From: Paenibacillus zeirhizosphaerae
GTDB lineage: Bacteria; Bacillota; Bacilli; Paenibacillales; Paenibacillaceae
Assembly (NCBI RefSeq): GCF_030705605.1
Contig: NZ_JAPCKK010000018.1
Location: forward strand, 124,001-188,000
Direction: 5' to 3'
Length of the DNA: 64,000 nucleotides
The translations under genes and the position numbers were made by a program. The number at the start of each line of letters is the position of its first letter. Position 1 is the stretch's first letter. Shown one piece after another: positions 34,349 to 42,264 of this stretch. A model generated the notes under the pieces. That model was not told the origin of the DNA and searched no databases. It saw only the letters and a program-made list of their open reading frames with translations.

Positions 34349-35365
34349 TTACTGCGGTTCGTTTAAAATGTAATCCACCAATTCGTCCAGCGGTACGGTC
34401 GCCAGCGCGATGGCTGTATCCGTCACACCATAATAGATATACAGGAGTCCGTCTTTCACTACATTGCCTGTCGGGAAAATGACGTTCGGGATTTGGTAAC
34501 CGAATTTCTCGTAATAGGTTTCCGGCTCCATAATAAAGTTGCGGGTTCTGGCAATGATGATTTCGGGATGATCGAGATCAAGCAGCATTGCCCCGACCCG
34601 GTACACCGTATTTTCATCCACGCCATGGTACAACACGAGCCAGCCTTTATCCGTACGTACCGGAGGGGTAGAGCCACCAATTTTTTTAAATTCCCAGCTT
34701 TCGTTTTCGACTTTGGCCAGCAGCTTGGGTTTATCCCAATGGATTAGATCGTCCGAATACGTGATCCACATGGCCGCCTTCTCCGTGCTGTACTCCTCCC
34801 CGATGTACTCTTCCGGACGGCGCAGCAAAGCATATTTGCCGTTAATCTTTTCCGGGAACAAAATATTGTCACGATCATTGATATCAAGCTCGGTTGTGTC
34901 ACAAAGGAACTGCCAATGAATGAGATCATTGGACGTCGCTATACTGGAACGGGTCAGCCAATGTCCGGGGTCTTCACCCCAGCCGTTCGGATATTCAGGA
35001 ATGGATCTTTCCGGCACTCCCGCACCGGTCGGGTAATAGCTCATGGCACACGGACGCAGCGCATAATTCAGATAGAAGGTGTCGTCTATTTTAACAATCC
35101 GTGGGTCCTGTACGCTGCCGTAGGGAAAGCCAAGCTCATCCGGTGTAAGTATCGGCTCATCCTTAACATGTGTAAAATGAACCCCGTCTTCACTTTCCAG
35201 CAAACCAAGAAAATTTTTGCACGGAGTCAGCGAGCCCGCTGTACGTTCAATCATGTAAAACTTGCCGTTATCGATGATGACGGCCGGATTGAAAACGGTT
35301 ACCTTTCTCCATTCGAACAAGCCTGGCACAACAATCGGGTTTTCCGGGTGTCTTGTGATTTTCAT
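34349..35365 (-). CDS. Glycoside hydrolase/phosphorylase family 130 (beta-mannoside phosphorylase type)
   Basis: The 338-residue protein is a five-bladed propeller enzyme of GH130: MKITRHPENPIVVPG start, VFNPAVIIDNGKFYMIERTAG, YGSVQDPRIVKIDDTFYLNY (the Asp acts as proton donor) and GGSTPPVRTDKGWLVLYHGVD. GH130 phosphorylases cleave beta-1,4- or beta-1,2-mannosidic bonds with phosphate, giving mannose-1-phosphate. No signal peptide is present. ATG follows AGGAGG. It is the first gene of the region upstream of the ABC operon, from which it may be separately transcribed. Confidence 0.87.
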   Translation of the reverse strand: MKITRHPENPIVVPGLFEWRKVTVFNPAVIIDNGKFYMIERTAGSLTPCKNFLGLLESEDGVHFTHVKDEPILTPDELGFPYGSVQDPRIVKIDDTFYLNYALRPCAMSYYPTGAGVPERSIPEYPNGWGEDPGHWLTRSSIATSNDLIHWQFLCDTTELDINDRDNILFPEKINGKYALLRRPEEYIGEEYSTEKAAMWITYSDDLIHWDKPKLLAKVENESWEFKKIGGSTPPVRTDKGWLVLYHGVDENTVYRVGAMLLDLDHPEIIIARTRNFIMEPETYYEKFGYQIPNVIFPTGNVVKDGLLYIYYGVTDTAIALATVPLDELVDYILNEPQ

Positions 35366-35523
35366 GAAAAGCCTCCTGTTCTAAGCTGTTTTCGTTGTAA
35401 AACCTATTTGTGACCTAATTATAGCCCGCAATCAAGCGCCGTAATATCCGATAAACTTTAGAAAACATCCGAAATAATTCTGTTAATTCGATTAATATTT
35501 CATTTCTGGATTACAACATAAAT

Positions 35524-35563
35524 AAGACTCCGACACCACGTTTAAGTGGAGTCTGGAGTCTTT
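35524..35563. terminator. Hairpin terminator after the NlpC/P60 gene
   Basis: AAGACTCC pairs with GGAGTCTT, with a second inner GGAGTC copy. The minus strand then runs ATTTATG. It lies 67 bp past the NlpC/P60 stop; the rest of the gap to GH130 (35366-35523) holds only the GH130 upstream region. Confidence 0.55.
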
Positions 35564-35629
35564 AATTGCAATCAACGAAGCGTCTCTATACCATGTGTAG
35601 TTCTCGTATACCAGGGCGTCCATTTCTTC

Positions 35630-36451
35630 TTACAGTGCGCTTCCTCCAAACAGGAAACGATATTCCCAATGATTACCGGCAATGTCGCTGATGGTTACGC
35701 CCCCGCCAGCATCGGAATATGTATGCAGTATTTTGCCACTCCCCAGATAAATGCCGGTGTGTGTAATCCGTTGACTTCCCTTGTTAACAGCGCCATATGC
35801 AGAGGCCTTGGTTCCTTTATAGGACATAAAATACATCAGGTCCCCCCGCTTCAGCTTCCTCCAGTCGGTCTGAACCTTACCTTTGGATTTCACATAATCT
35901 CCCTGCTGACGAGAATCGGATGGCAGTTTGACACCGAGCGCATCCAGGAAGGCCCGACGTACAAAGCTGGAGCAGTCAAATGTTGCAGTGCTGGCACGGT
36001 TTGCCCCATATTCATAAGGGGTGCCCAAATATTTCATGCCTGCAGTGATTACCTTTTCTACAGATGTGCTGCCTTTCGCGGTGGAAACAGCATCCGGGTC
36101 TGAAGTGCTTATATAGTCAGAACCGCCACTGTCACTACCACTGCCTTCGATGGCTTCTGTATATTTTGTTGAAGATGATATATATCCTGTCTGGTTGGCG
36201 GAATCCTGCACCTTGTACCACTCTGATCCGGATTCTTCAAGGATCGTTACCGTCTCACCTTTAGGCAACTGACGAATAACGTCTGCCGAAACCGAAGGCG
36301 ACGTGCGCAGATTAGTACCCCAGATGACCTTCGCTTTTGAATATTCAACCGCGGCAGCCGATACCGATGCCGTGAATGCTCCTGCCGTTAGACTCGCTGT
36401 TAGCATCGTTGCTGTTACACCCAACGTAATGATCTTGCTCTTCCAATTCAT
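35630..36451 (-). CDS. Secreted SH3 / NlpC-P60 peptidoglycan endopeptidase
   Basis: The 273-residue protein has a signal peptide (about 1-33), a bacterial SH3 domain (about 38-98, GTNLRTSPSVSADVIRQLPKG), a Ser/Gly-rich linker and an NlpC/P60 domain (about 130-273). The catalytic Cys160 is in TFDCSSFV, with His231 in ITHTGIYLG and His243 in LHTYS. It should cut D-Glu-diamino acid bonds in wall peptides. ATG follows AGGAGG. It is monocistronic. Role in wall turnover or lysis is family knowledge. Confidence 0.88.
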   Translation of the reverse strand: MNWKSKIITLGVTATMLTASLTAGAFTASVSAAAVEYSKAKVIWGTNLRTSPSVSADVIRQLPKGETVTILEESGSEWYKVQDSANQTGYISSSTKYTEAIEGSGSDSGGSDYISTSDPDAVSTAKGSTSVEKVITAGMKYLGTPYEYGANRASTATFDCSSFVRRAFLDALGVKLPSDSRQQGDYVKSKGKVQTDWRKLKRGDLMYFMSYKGTKASAYGAVNKGSQRITHTGIYLGSGKILHTYSDAGGGVTISDIAGNHWEYRFLFGGSAL

Positions 36452-37015
36452 AAAGTCGTGTTCCTCCTGATGTCACAGAATTTTTCACCTGGTCTGTTAC
36501 GCACCGGGCTTGTCCCATTGTAAACGGACCGTCCAGAACGATCATCAGCCCAGGGTCCTGTATGGATTCAGGCACACTTGAGCACAAGGAATCAGAGGAA
36601 GAGCTATGATTTGATTGCTAAAGCAGTACAAACCCCTGATTTCAAAAAGGTTAAAATAAGGTTAAATTATTGTAACCTTTTGATATCATTACATTTTTTA
36701 ATGATTTGGAGCAGGTACAATTCACCAACTAGGACGGAGGGCCCTATGTCCTAGATCAACGCTTTGAAATTGCTGCAAGATGGTAAAAATTACATCAGCC
36801 GTATACCTATTTAGCTTCGTTCATGCATCGGATCACATATTAACCTCATCCAAATTATCCACATCATATATATTAATCATAATAAATGTAGGTCCATTTA
36901 GGCTTTTCAGGAGTAAGGCAATGCTTGTTTGCTACGAGAGCGCAGCCAACATAACTTCGTTAGTCCTATAGTGCAGATGGAGATTTGATCCTTCAAGCCC
37001 CACCTGTAGTACCAA
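36452..37015. other. Gene-free stretch
   Basis: No ORF here has a ribosome site or a recognisable product. The only structure noted is an inverted repeat, CTAGGAC / GTCCTAG at 36729-36754, without a T-run. The part next to the NlpC/P60 gene (36452-36600) may hold its promoter; I looked for a c-di-AMP riboswitch and did not find its conserved segments. Confidence 0.5.
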
Positions 37016-37045
37016 ATTTTTGCGTTATGGACACGAAACGATGTA
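37016..37045. repeat. Short copy of the truncated-sigK junction sequence
   Basis: AATTTTTGCGTT followed by TGGACACGAAACGATGT matches 38471-38505, the broken 5' end of the sigK pseudogene, almost base for base (TGGACACGAAACGATGT is identical). It marks the other side of the zeta-toxin operon and seems to be a third sigK-derived scar. Confidence 0.6.
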
Positions 37046-37054
37046 AAAATGAAA

Positions 37055-37090
37055 TAAACAGACAACTGAGATTAGACAGTCGTCTGTTTA
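37055..37090 (-). terminator. Terminator of the zeta-toxin-like operon
   Basis: TAAACAGAC pairs with GTCTGTTTA, followed by TTTC on the minus strand. The zeta stop codon at 37091 directly follows the right arm. Confidence 0.75.
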
Positions 37091-37693
37091 TTAATGATCG
37101 GTAACTTTGTTTTGCAAGTGACGATCGATGACTTGTACCCAATCCGGTAAAGTCGCCACATGATGCCTTATGGTTTCACCATTTGCCTCCAATACAATTA
37201 CTCCATCCGCACTGCTGTTATCAATCACAATTAAATGATCAATAAGACTAAAATGTGAGAGCAAATTATCCATTGAAGTCTGATGCCGCCTTATTATATC
37301 TGCGTTCTCAATATGATGACCTCCATTTCGAACTCGTGCAGCGACACGTTCGATATTAAGGCGATAATCCCCCAGCCCTACAAAGAACATGATCACTTCA
37401 AAGCCATGGTCTTTGGCCTCACGCATTTGTCGAATCACATTTCCACCAGCAAGGGTGGTTTCAACAGTGAAATCACGTCTATTCTTTATGCAATCCCTCG
37501 CCAATTTAATCGCTTCTTTCCCCGCAGATACTTTACGCCGATCAGGGTTATCACGATCAATTCTCCGAGCTAGAGCATCAGGATCAATATTTACACTTAC
37601 TCCCAGTTTATCAATAAGTAGATTGCGAATTGTACTTTTACCGCTGCCATTGTTACCTGCGAATACAAACATCGTTGCATTCGGATCACTCAT
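37091..37693 (-). CDS. Zeta-toxin-family P-loop kinase
   Basis: The 200-residue protein has Walker A GNNGSGKST (13-21), VNIDPDALAR with the zeta-type Asp, and FTVETTLAGG, the substrate-side motif of zeta/PezT kinases that phosphorylate UDP-N-acetylglucosamine. ATG at 37693 has AGGAA 7 nt upstream; a 13-codon extension is open but overlaps the upstream gene further. Its start overlaps the end of a 58-codon ORF by 8 bp, so the pair looks like a toxin-antitoxin module. Chromosomal members may have other kinase roles. It sits between two sigK-derived scars. Confidence 0.78.
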   Translation of the reverse strand: MSDPNATMFVFAGNNGSGKSTIRNLLIDKLGVSVNIDPDALARRIDRDNPDRRKVSAGKEAIKLARDCIKNRRDFTVETTLAGGNVIRQMREAKDHGFEVIMFFVGLGDYRLNIERVAARVRNGGHHIENADIIRRHQTSMDNLLSHFSLIDHLIVIDNSSADGVIVLEANGETIRHHVATLPDWVQVIDRHLQNKVTDH

Positions 37694-37862
37694 GATGAAG
37701 TTCCTGTTCATTGATTCGCTCAATCTTGCCATTGCTATGTTCTTTTATAAACTGACCATCCGGTGATTTATAAACAATGTATGTCCCATTTGCTTTAGCG
37801 TCCAGTTTTGCTCTGTCTCCAGTCAGTTTAATTAACTTACCTAAATCTTGGATACGCTCCAT
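37686..37862 (-). CDS. Small protein encoded before the zeta-like kinase (possible antitoxin)
   Basis: A 58-codon ORF starts MERIQDLGKLIKLTGDRAK and ends INEQELHHE, with a middle TYIVYKSPDGQFIKEHSNGK. It is charged and soluble. It overlaps the kinase gene by 8 bp and lies directly downstream of an AT-rich presumed promoter region. The ribosome site is weak (GGATGGTGA). The arrangement, a small gene coupled to a zeta-type gene, suggests an antitoxin, but the sequence does not resemble epsilon or PezA, which are larger. Confidence 0.65.
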   Translation of the reverse strand: MERIQDLGKLIKLTGDRAKLDAKANGTYIVYKSPDGQFIKEHSNGKIERINEQELHHE

Positions 37863-37945
37863 TCAGTATTCACCATCCAATTTACATCATATAACGTGAG
37901 TATATCATAATTGATTTCGAAGCCATACTTTCAAACAAACAAAAA

Positions 37946-37971
37946 CAGACGGCCGTTACCCGGTTCGTCTG
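37946..37971 (-). terminator. Terminator after the partial sigK copy
   Basis: CAGACG pairs with CGTCTG across 14 nt, and the minus strand continues TTTTTGTTTG. It separates the sigK fragment from the zeta operon. Confidence 0.7.
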
Positions 37972-37988
37972 CTGTAAGTATATTCGCT

Positions 37989-38505
37989 TTATCCCTTCTG
38001 CTTATAAAACTCATGATACAGCTTTATGAGCGCCCGCTTCTAGCTGCGTCTGATGCCCAACTCCTTAGCGATTTCCCGCTGGGTTCGCTCCTCGCCGCCT
38101 GTCTCCAGGCCAAAGCGCCCAATGACGAATTTCTTTTCCCGTTCATCAAGGATATCCAGGTTGCGGTAGATTTTACCCTTCTCTATTTTAAGCTGCACGG
38201 TATTCACCACACCATCATCCTCCGAGCCGAGGATATTTATAAGTGTAATTTCATTGCCTTCTTTATCCGTCCCGATAGGGTCATGCAGGGAGACGTCCTT
38301 GCGGGTTTTCTTGAGGGAACGCAAATGCATGAGGATCTCATTTTCGATACACCGGGCTGCAAACGTTGCCAATTTGGTGCCTTTGCCGGTCTGGAAGCTC
38401 TCGATCGCCTTGATGAGTCCGATGGTCCCGATGGAGATCAGGTCCTCAAGGTCCTCCCCTGTGTTGTCGAATTTTTTGACGTTGTGGACACGAAACGATG
38501 TTTAA
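37989..38505 (-). pseudogene. Partial second copy of sigK
   Basis: From about 38483 down to 37989 the minus strand repeats the last two thirds of SigK ([20 protein letters not shown] through IAKELGI) at high identity to the intact gene at 40179-40880. It has D-to-N, D-to-G and S-to-G changes, a premature stop after GIRRS, and loss of the segment coding YVSRIE. After the stop the tail [16 protein letters not shown] remains. The 5' third is missing; upstream of VKKF the sequence decays into TGGACACGAAACGATGT (plus strand). It cannot make an active sigma factor. Confidence 0.85.
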
Positions 38506-38512
38506 GAGACTC

Positions 38513-38576
38513 ATTCAGTACCCACCATCCAATTCACATTATAGATCGAGAATAGTTCATAATCGACATCAGTAAT
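38513..38576. repeat. Second copy of the zeta-operon upstream region
   Basis: ATTCAGTA, then CACCATCCAATT and related bases match 37861-37918, the start and upstream region of the 58-codon gene. Here the coding part is absent and the sequence runs straight into the sigK scar. Confidence 0.55.
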
Positions 38577-38611
38577 TCCGGAGTCATTCTAATTCAATCA
38601 CTTGATCTAAA

Positions 38612-38640
38612 AAACAGACGTCCGGTTGTACGATCCGTTT
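38612..38640 (-). terminator. Weak terminator-like hairpin after the LRR gene
   Basis: AAACGGA pairs imperfectly with TCTGTTT and the minus strand continues TTTTAGATC. It resembles the hairpin at 37946 in sequence (AAAACAGACG) and place. Confidence 0.4.
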
Positions 38641-38730
38641 TATTAATTTGGTCTTATCTTATTGACATTATTTTAGTTGCATGAGCTTAGAAATCTCTAG
38701 GTTCTAGCAGCTTCTTAGCACCTGATCCGA

Positions 38731-40062
38731 TTATTCCGAGAATTTGGCATTGTAGTCTCGGTATAATCCATCCGAAACCTTTTTCCATGACACCTTGCAG
38801 AACTTTTTCTTAATGACTTCTCTTATCGTTTTTCGGTTAGCTTCTGTCATCCCTTCATCAGAAACTTGCAGGTATTTCAGTGAAGGAAAATTATTTAATA
38901 GCCCGCTCCAATCCTCAGATTGAATATTTTCCATATACAAATACGTAAGATTGGGCAGCTTTAAATCACTTATGTTCCTTATAGGATTATTAGCGATGTG
39001 AAGATAATCCAGCGAAGGAATCAGATTTAATGAGCTAATATCCTCTATCTGATTATTAGACACATGAATACTTCTTAACCCGGTGAAGTTTGCAAGTGGT
39101 GACAAATTACTGAGACGATTGTCATAAAGATATATTTGAGTTAAGTGCGGGAACTTTAGTTCCTTTAAGTATGAAATATCAGATAAATTGCAGCCATTCA
39201 GCGATAAACTTCCTATTTTTCCAGATACATAATCCAACTCAGTGAGATTGAAACTTGGGGTATCCGAAATGCTAAGTCCTCTCAGATTTACGGCTGCTTC
39301 AATACCTTTTAAAGAATTAAATGGCCCCTCATTTTTGTTCAGGCGAACATATAGCAGATTTTTTAGATGAAGGTCAGTAAGTTCCTCTTTATAAATTTGT
39401 AGTTCTTTTCGAAAGTAGGTTTCTAAAATTTTATCAGGAATATGAACCGCGTTACCACGGGGTCCATTTACTTCATAAGAAAGCTCTGCCAAATACTCTC
39501 GCATTGCCAATTCTACGTTATTCTCTTCATATACAATCCATTCCAAGTCGAAAAAAAGTGGCGGAATGTACACAAGTTCTCCCCAATCAATTGACTCATC
39601 TTCACCAACATTACCATATAATAATCTGCTATTACGGTTTATAAAGATTTTACCGTCTCTCCGAATGAGCTTCCCTTCCTGTTCAACTTTTTGCAGTGCA
39701 TCGGTAAAAGATAGCTGTGGTCGGGATAATATTCTTTCATAATAGCTATCATATCGTTTTAACTTGGCTTTTCTCATTTCCTCAAGATTTTCCGTATCCC
39801 AGATTAGGACGAAGTCAAAACCTTTCAATTTGTGTTTTTCGATTTCTGACTTAAATGTATCAGATACATACACACGTGAACTATGATGTTGTGGAATTCT
39901 AAATATATGTATGTTTGGATCAATTTTATCAGGGAAAATATGTATATACTCAGAGAAGAAACCAATAGAAATTTTATGCTGCACGGGATTGTATCGGATA
40001 AAATAGTCCAAACAGTTAACACAACGTAACTTAAACAGCTTCCATAAAGAATTAAAACACAA
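38731..40062 (-). CDS. Leucine-rich-repeat protein with an immunity-protein-like N-terminal part
   Basis: The frame is open for 443 codons. Residues about 40-110 include SSRVYVSDTFKSEIEKHKLKGF, a pattern like the Imm11/Imm43-type immunity proteins of polymorphic toxins. Residues about 235-405 form bacterial LRRs of about 22 residues (LTQIYLYDNRLSNLSPLANF, LRSIHVSNNQIEDISSLNLI). No signal peptide is seen. The first codon of the frame, a TTG, lies in the terminator of sigK and no good start or ribosome site is visible, so the 5' end may be missing or the start lies further in. Low GC relative to neighbours suggests transfer. Confidence 0.6.
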   Translation of the reverse strand: MCFNSLWKLFKLRCVNCLDYFIRYNPVQHKISIGFFSEYIHIFPDKIDPNIHIFRIPQHHSSRVYVSDTFKSEIEKHKLKGFDFVLIWDTENLEEMRKAKLKRYDSYYERILSRPQLSFTDALQKVEQEGKLIRRDGKIFINRNSRLLYGNVGEDESIDWGELVYIPPLFFDLEWIVYEENNVELAMREYLAELSYEVNGPRGNAVHIPDKILETYFRKELQIYKEELTDLHLKNLLYVRLNKNEGPFNSLKGIEAAVNLRGLSISDTPSFNLTELDYVSGKIGSLSLNGCNLSDISYLKELKFPHLTQIYLYDNRLSNLSPLANFTGLRSIHVSNNQIEDISSLNLIPSLDYLHIANNPIRNISDLKLPNLTYLYMENIQSEDWSGLLNNFPSLKYLQVSDEGMTEANRKTIREVIKKKFCKVSWKKVSDGLYRDYNAKFSE

Positions 40063-40063
40063 A

Positions 40064-40099
40064 AAACACCCGCTTTCTTAATGTTAAAAGCGAGTGTTT
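40064..40099 (-). terminator. Terminator of sigK
   Basis: AAACACTCGCTTT pairs with AAAGCGGGTGTTT (one mismatch), followed by TTTTTT on the minus strand. It lies 80 bp past the sigK stop. Confidence 0.85.
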
Positions 40100-40178
40100 C
40101 ACTTATCTATTTAGAGACTCACAATAGCCTTAATGTTCAATATGCATGTTCCTTCTCAATACAACGAACGATTCTTCC

Positions 40179-40880
40179 TCACCCCTTCTGCTTATAAAAC
40201 TCATGATACAGCTTCATCAGCGCACGCTTCTCAATCCGCGACACATAACTGCGGCTGATGCCTAGCTCCTTGGCGATTTCCCGCTGGGTTCGCTCCTCGC
40301 CGCCTGTCTCCAGGCCAAAGCGCCCGATCACCACTTCCTTCTCGCGATCGTCGAGAATGTCCAGGTTGCGATAAATTTTGCTTTTTTCGATCTTAAGCTG
40401 CACGGTGTTGACCACATCATCGTCCTCGGAGCCAAGGATATCTATAAGTGTAATTTCATTGCCTTCTTTATCAGTACCGATAGGGTCATGCAGGGAGACG
40501 TCCTTGCGGGTTTTCTTGAGGGAACGTAAATGCATGAGGATCTCATTTTCGATACACCGGGCTGCAAACGTTGCCAATTTGGTGCCTTTGCCGGTCTGGA
40601 AGCTCTCGATCGCCTTGATGAGTCCGATGGTCCCGATGGAGATCAGGTCCTCAAGGTCCTCCCCTGTGTTGTCGAATTTTTTGACTATGTGGGCTACTAA
40701 GCGTAGATTATGCTCGATCAGCATATTGCGGGAATGTGAGTTGCCTTCGGCCATCAGCTTCAAGTGCTTGGCTTCTTCCTGCTCGCTGAGCGGCTGGGGA
40801 AATGCATTATTTTTGACATACGAGACAAGCAGCGTCAGTTCCTTGATAAACAGGGCAATTGCGGTAAACAGTCCGGGCAC
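40179..40880 (-). CDS. sigK: Sporulation sigma factor SigK, uninterrupted
   Basis: The 233-residue product matches pro-sigma-K: a hydrophobic pro-sequence ([20 protein letters not shown]), NNAFPQPLS, region 2 ([35 protein letters not shown]) and region 4 ending [22 protein letters not shown]. Sigma-K drives late mother-cell genes after removal of the pro-sequence. GTG at 40880 has GGAGG 8 nt upstream, matching the known protein start; the frame is open to 40949. The gene is continuous, so there is no skin-type element inside it. A partial second copy lies 2 kb downstream. Confidence 0.92.
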   Translation of the reverse strand: MPGLFTAIALFIKELTLLVSYVKNNAFPQPLSEQEEAKHLKLMAEGNSHSRNMLIEHNLRLVAHIVKKFDNTGEDLEDLISIGTIGLIKAIESFQTGKGTKLATFAARCIENEILMHLRSLKKTRKDVSLHDPIGTDKEGNEITLIDILGSEDDDVVNTVQLKIEKSKIYRNLDILDDREKEVVIGRFGLETGGEERTQREIAKELGISRSYVSRIEKRALMKLYHEFYKQKG

Positions 40881-40926
40881 GGATGACACCTCCAAGAAGT
40901 ATTGTACAAATGTCTTCGGTCTGTTC

Positions 40927-40934
40927 ATTGTATG
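40927..40934 (-). promoter_or_regulatory. Sigma-E-like -10 element before sigK
   Basis: CATACAAT on the minus strand matches the sigma-E -10 consensus about 47 bp before the GTG. No good -35 is present, so support is partial. sigK is transcribed by sigma-E in Bacillus. Confidence 0.35.
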
Positions 40935-41036
40935 TAGGCTAGCGCCCACTCGTGCCTGTACCTTGAAAATAGAAATTACATTTTAGCGTCGGAAGTTCAG
41001 GTAAAGTTGTTACATGATATATCGGTATTTCGTATG

Positions 41037-41091
41037 AAAAACACCTCCTACTTCATCGGATAACCAGCGTTGTCCATTGAAATAAGAGGTG
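41037..41091 (-). terminator. Possible terminator of pyrB
   Basis: CACCTC pairs with GAGGTG over a long loop, followed by TTTTTC on the minus strand, 12 bp past the pyrB stop. Confidence 0.45.
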
Positions 41092-41102
41092 CGGTTCAAT
41101 TG

Positions 41103-42002
41103 TTAACCAAGATAGGAATAGAGCAAGGCCATGCGGATAAAGAGGCCGTTTTCACTTTGCTTGAAATAGATCGCGCGGGGATCGGAATCCACGTCCGCTG
41201 AAATTTCCTGGTTTCTCGGCAGAGGATGCATGAGCAGCGACTGATCGGAAAAGCGGTTCATTACCGCCTGATCGATAATGATCTCCCCCGAGCCTGCTTC
41301 CTCCCCGTTCATTCGCTCCGTCTGCGTTCTTGTGTGATATAACACATCGATTGAAGCAGGAATGTCCTCCAAGGAAGAGATCGCATGATAGGTGATGCCT
41401 TTATCTCTTAAATAATGAATATATTCATCCGGCAGCTCCAGCCCCTTGCGGCTTAACCCGAACACCTCGATATCGCTGTACAAGGCCAGTCCCTTCAGCA
41501 GAGAATGGATGGTTCGTCCATTTTTTAAATCCCCGAGAACCGCGATTTTGATGCCGGATATTCTTTGTTTGAAGCTGTAAATCGTATATAAATCCAGCAG
41601 CGCCTGTGTAGGGTGCTCACCCGTACCTCCACCTGCATTGATAATCGGGACCCTTGCCACCTCGGTGGCTTTGAGGGCGGCATCATTCTCATAATGGCGG
41701 ACGATGATCGCGTCACAATAGCCCTGAACCACCCGGATGGAATCGTGGATGTTCTCTCCTTTTATCGCCGAAGACATTTCCCTGGCATTCTCCGTGCTGA
41801 TTAATTTGGCTCCCAGACGCTGTACTGCGGATTCGAAGGAGAGGCGTGTACGTGTACTTGGTTCATAGAACAAGGTAGCGACAACCTTATGCTTTAAGGC
41901 ATCGTCGAAATCTCTTGGATTGCTTTTCATCTGATCAGCCAGTACGAACAGTTCATGAAGAAGGTCAGTAGTAAATTGTTCTGATGAAATGAGATGCTTC
42001 AT
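41103..42002 (-). CDS. pyrB: Aspartate carbamoyltransferase
   Basis: The 299-residue protein has the carbamoyl-phosphate motif FYEPSTRTRLSFESAV (Ser-Thr-Arg-Thr at 49-52) and HPTQALLDLYTI, plus MHPLPRNQEISADVDSDP near the C-terminus. It makes N-carbamoyl-aspartate in pyrimidine synthesis. ATG at 42002 follows GGAGGACATA. It stands alone, away from any pyr operon, with neither pyrI nor pyrC nearby, so it may be a second copy besides an operon pyrB. This cannot be checked in the window. Confidence 0.9.
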   Translation of the reverse strand: MKHLISSEQFTTDLLHELFVLADQMKSNPRDFDDALKHKVVATLFYEPSTRTRLSFESAVQRLGAKLISTENAREMSSAIKGENIHDSIRVVQGYCDAIIVRHYENDAALKATEVARVPIINAGGGTGEHPTQALLDLYTIYSFKQRISGIKIAVLGDLKNGRTIHSLLKGLALYSDIEVFGLSRKGLELPDEYIHYLRDKGITYHAISSLEDIPASIDVLYHTRTQTERMNGEEAGSGEIIIDQAVMNRFSDQSLLMHPLPRNQEISADVDSDPRAIYFKQSENGLFIRMALLYSYLG

Positions 42003-42045
42003 TATGTCCTCCAATAGGGCTCGTATTTGTTCTCAAAGATTGTAG

Positions 42046-42216
42046 TCAGCTCATCAGCATTTGTAAATACTTATTTTCTTGGGCGGAACCTGCCCTGATA
42101 AAGCACAGCATCGACCAATTCATGATCCTTGACAGATGAAACACCTCTCCCCAAATGATACGCCCCTCATCAAAGCTGTAATCCAGCAGCAGTTTATTCA
42201 GTTTATCCAAATCCAT
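42046..42216 (-). pseudogene. Possible frameshifted small gene
   Basis: A 56-codon ORF reads MDLDKLNKLLLDYSFDEGR, then WGEVFHLS; the adjacent frame continues better as VKDHELVDAVLYQ, before the first frame resumes with GSAQENKYLQML. The combined text resembles small DUF2508/YaaL-like proteins (W..A..F..D.ELID..IY..A...YL). Two single-base shifts would be needed. It may be a real 56-residue protein or a decayed gene. Confidence 0.3.
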
Positions 42217-42264
42217 GGGGAACAACCGCCTTTACCAGCCTAATCTCTAATCTCTAACCTCACA

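Noticed and set aside
36452..36650. c-di-AMP (ydaO) riboswitch before the NlpC/P60 gene
   Set aside because: Such riboswitches often precede wall hydrolases, but the conserved core segments were not found by eye.
36780..36971. 63-codon plus-strand ORF in the gap before the zeta operon
   Set aside because: No ribosome site and no protein-like pattern; AT-rich chance ORF.
38040..38505. A skin-like element interrupting sigK
   Set aside because: The sigK gene at 40179-40880 is continuous; the second piece is a decayed duplicate with its own stops and no recombinase gene lies between.
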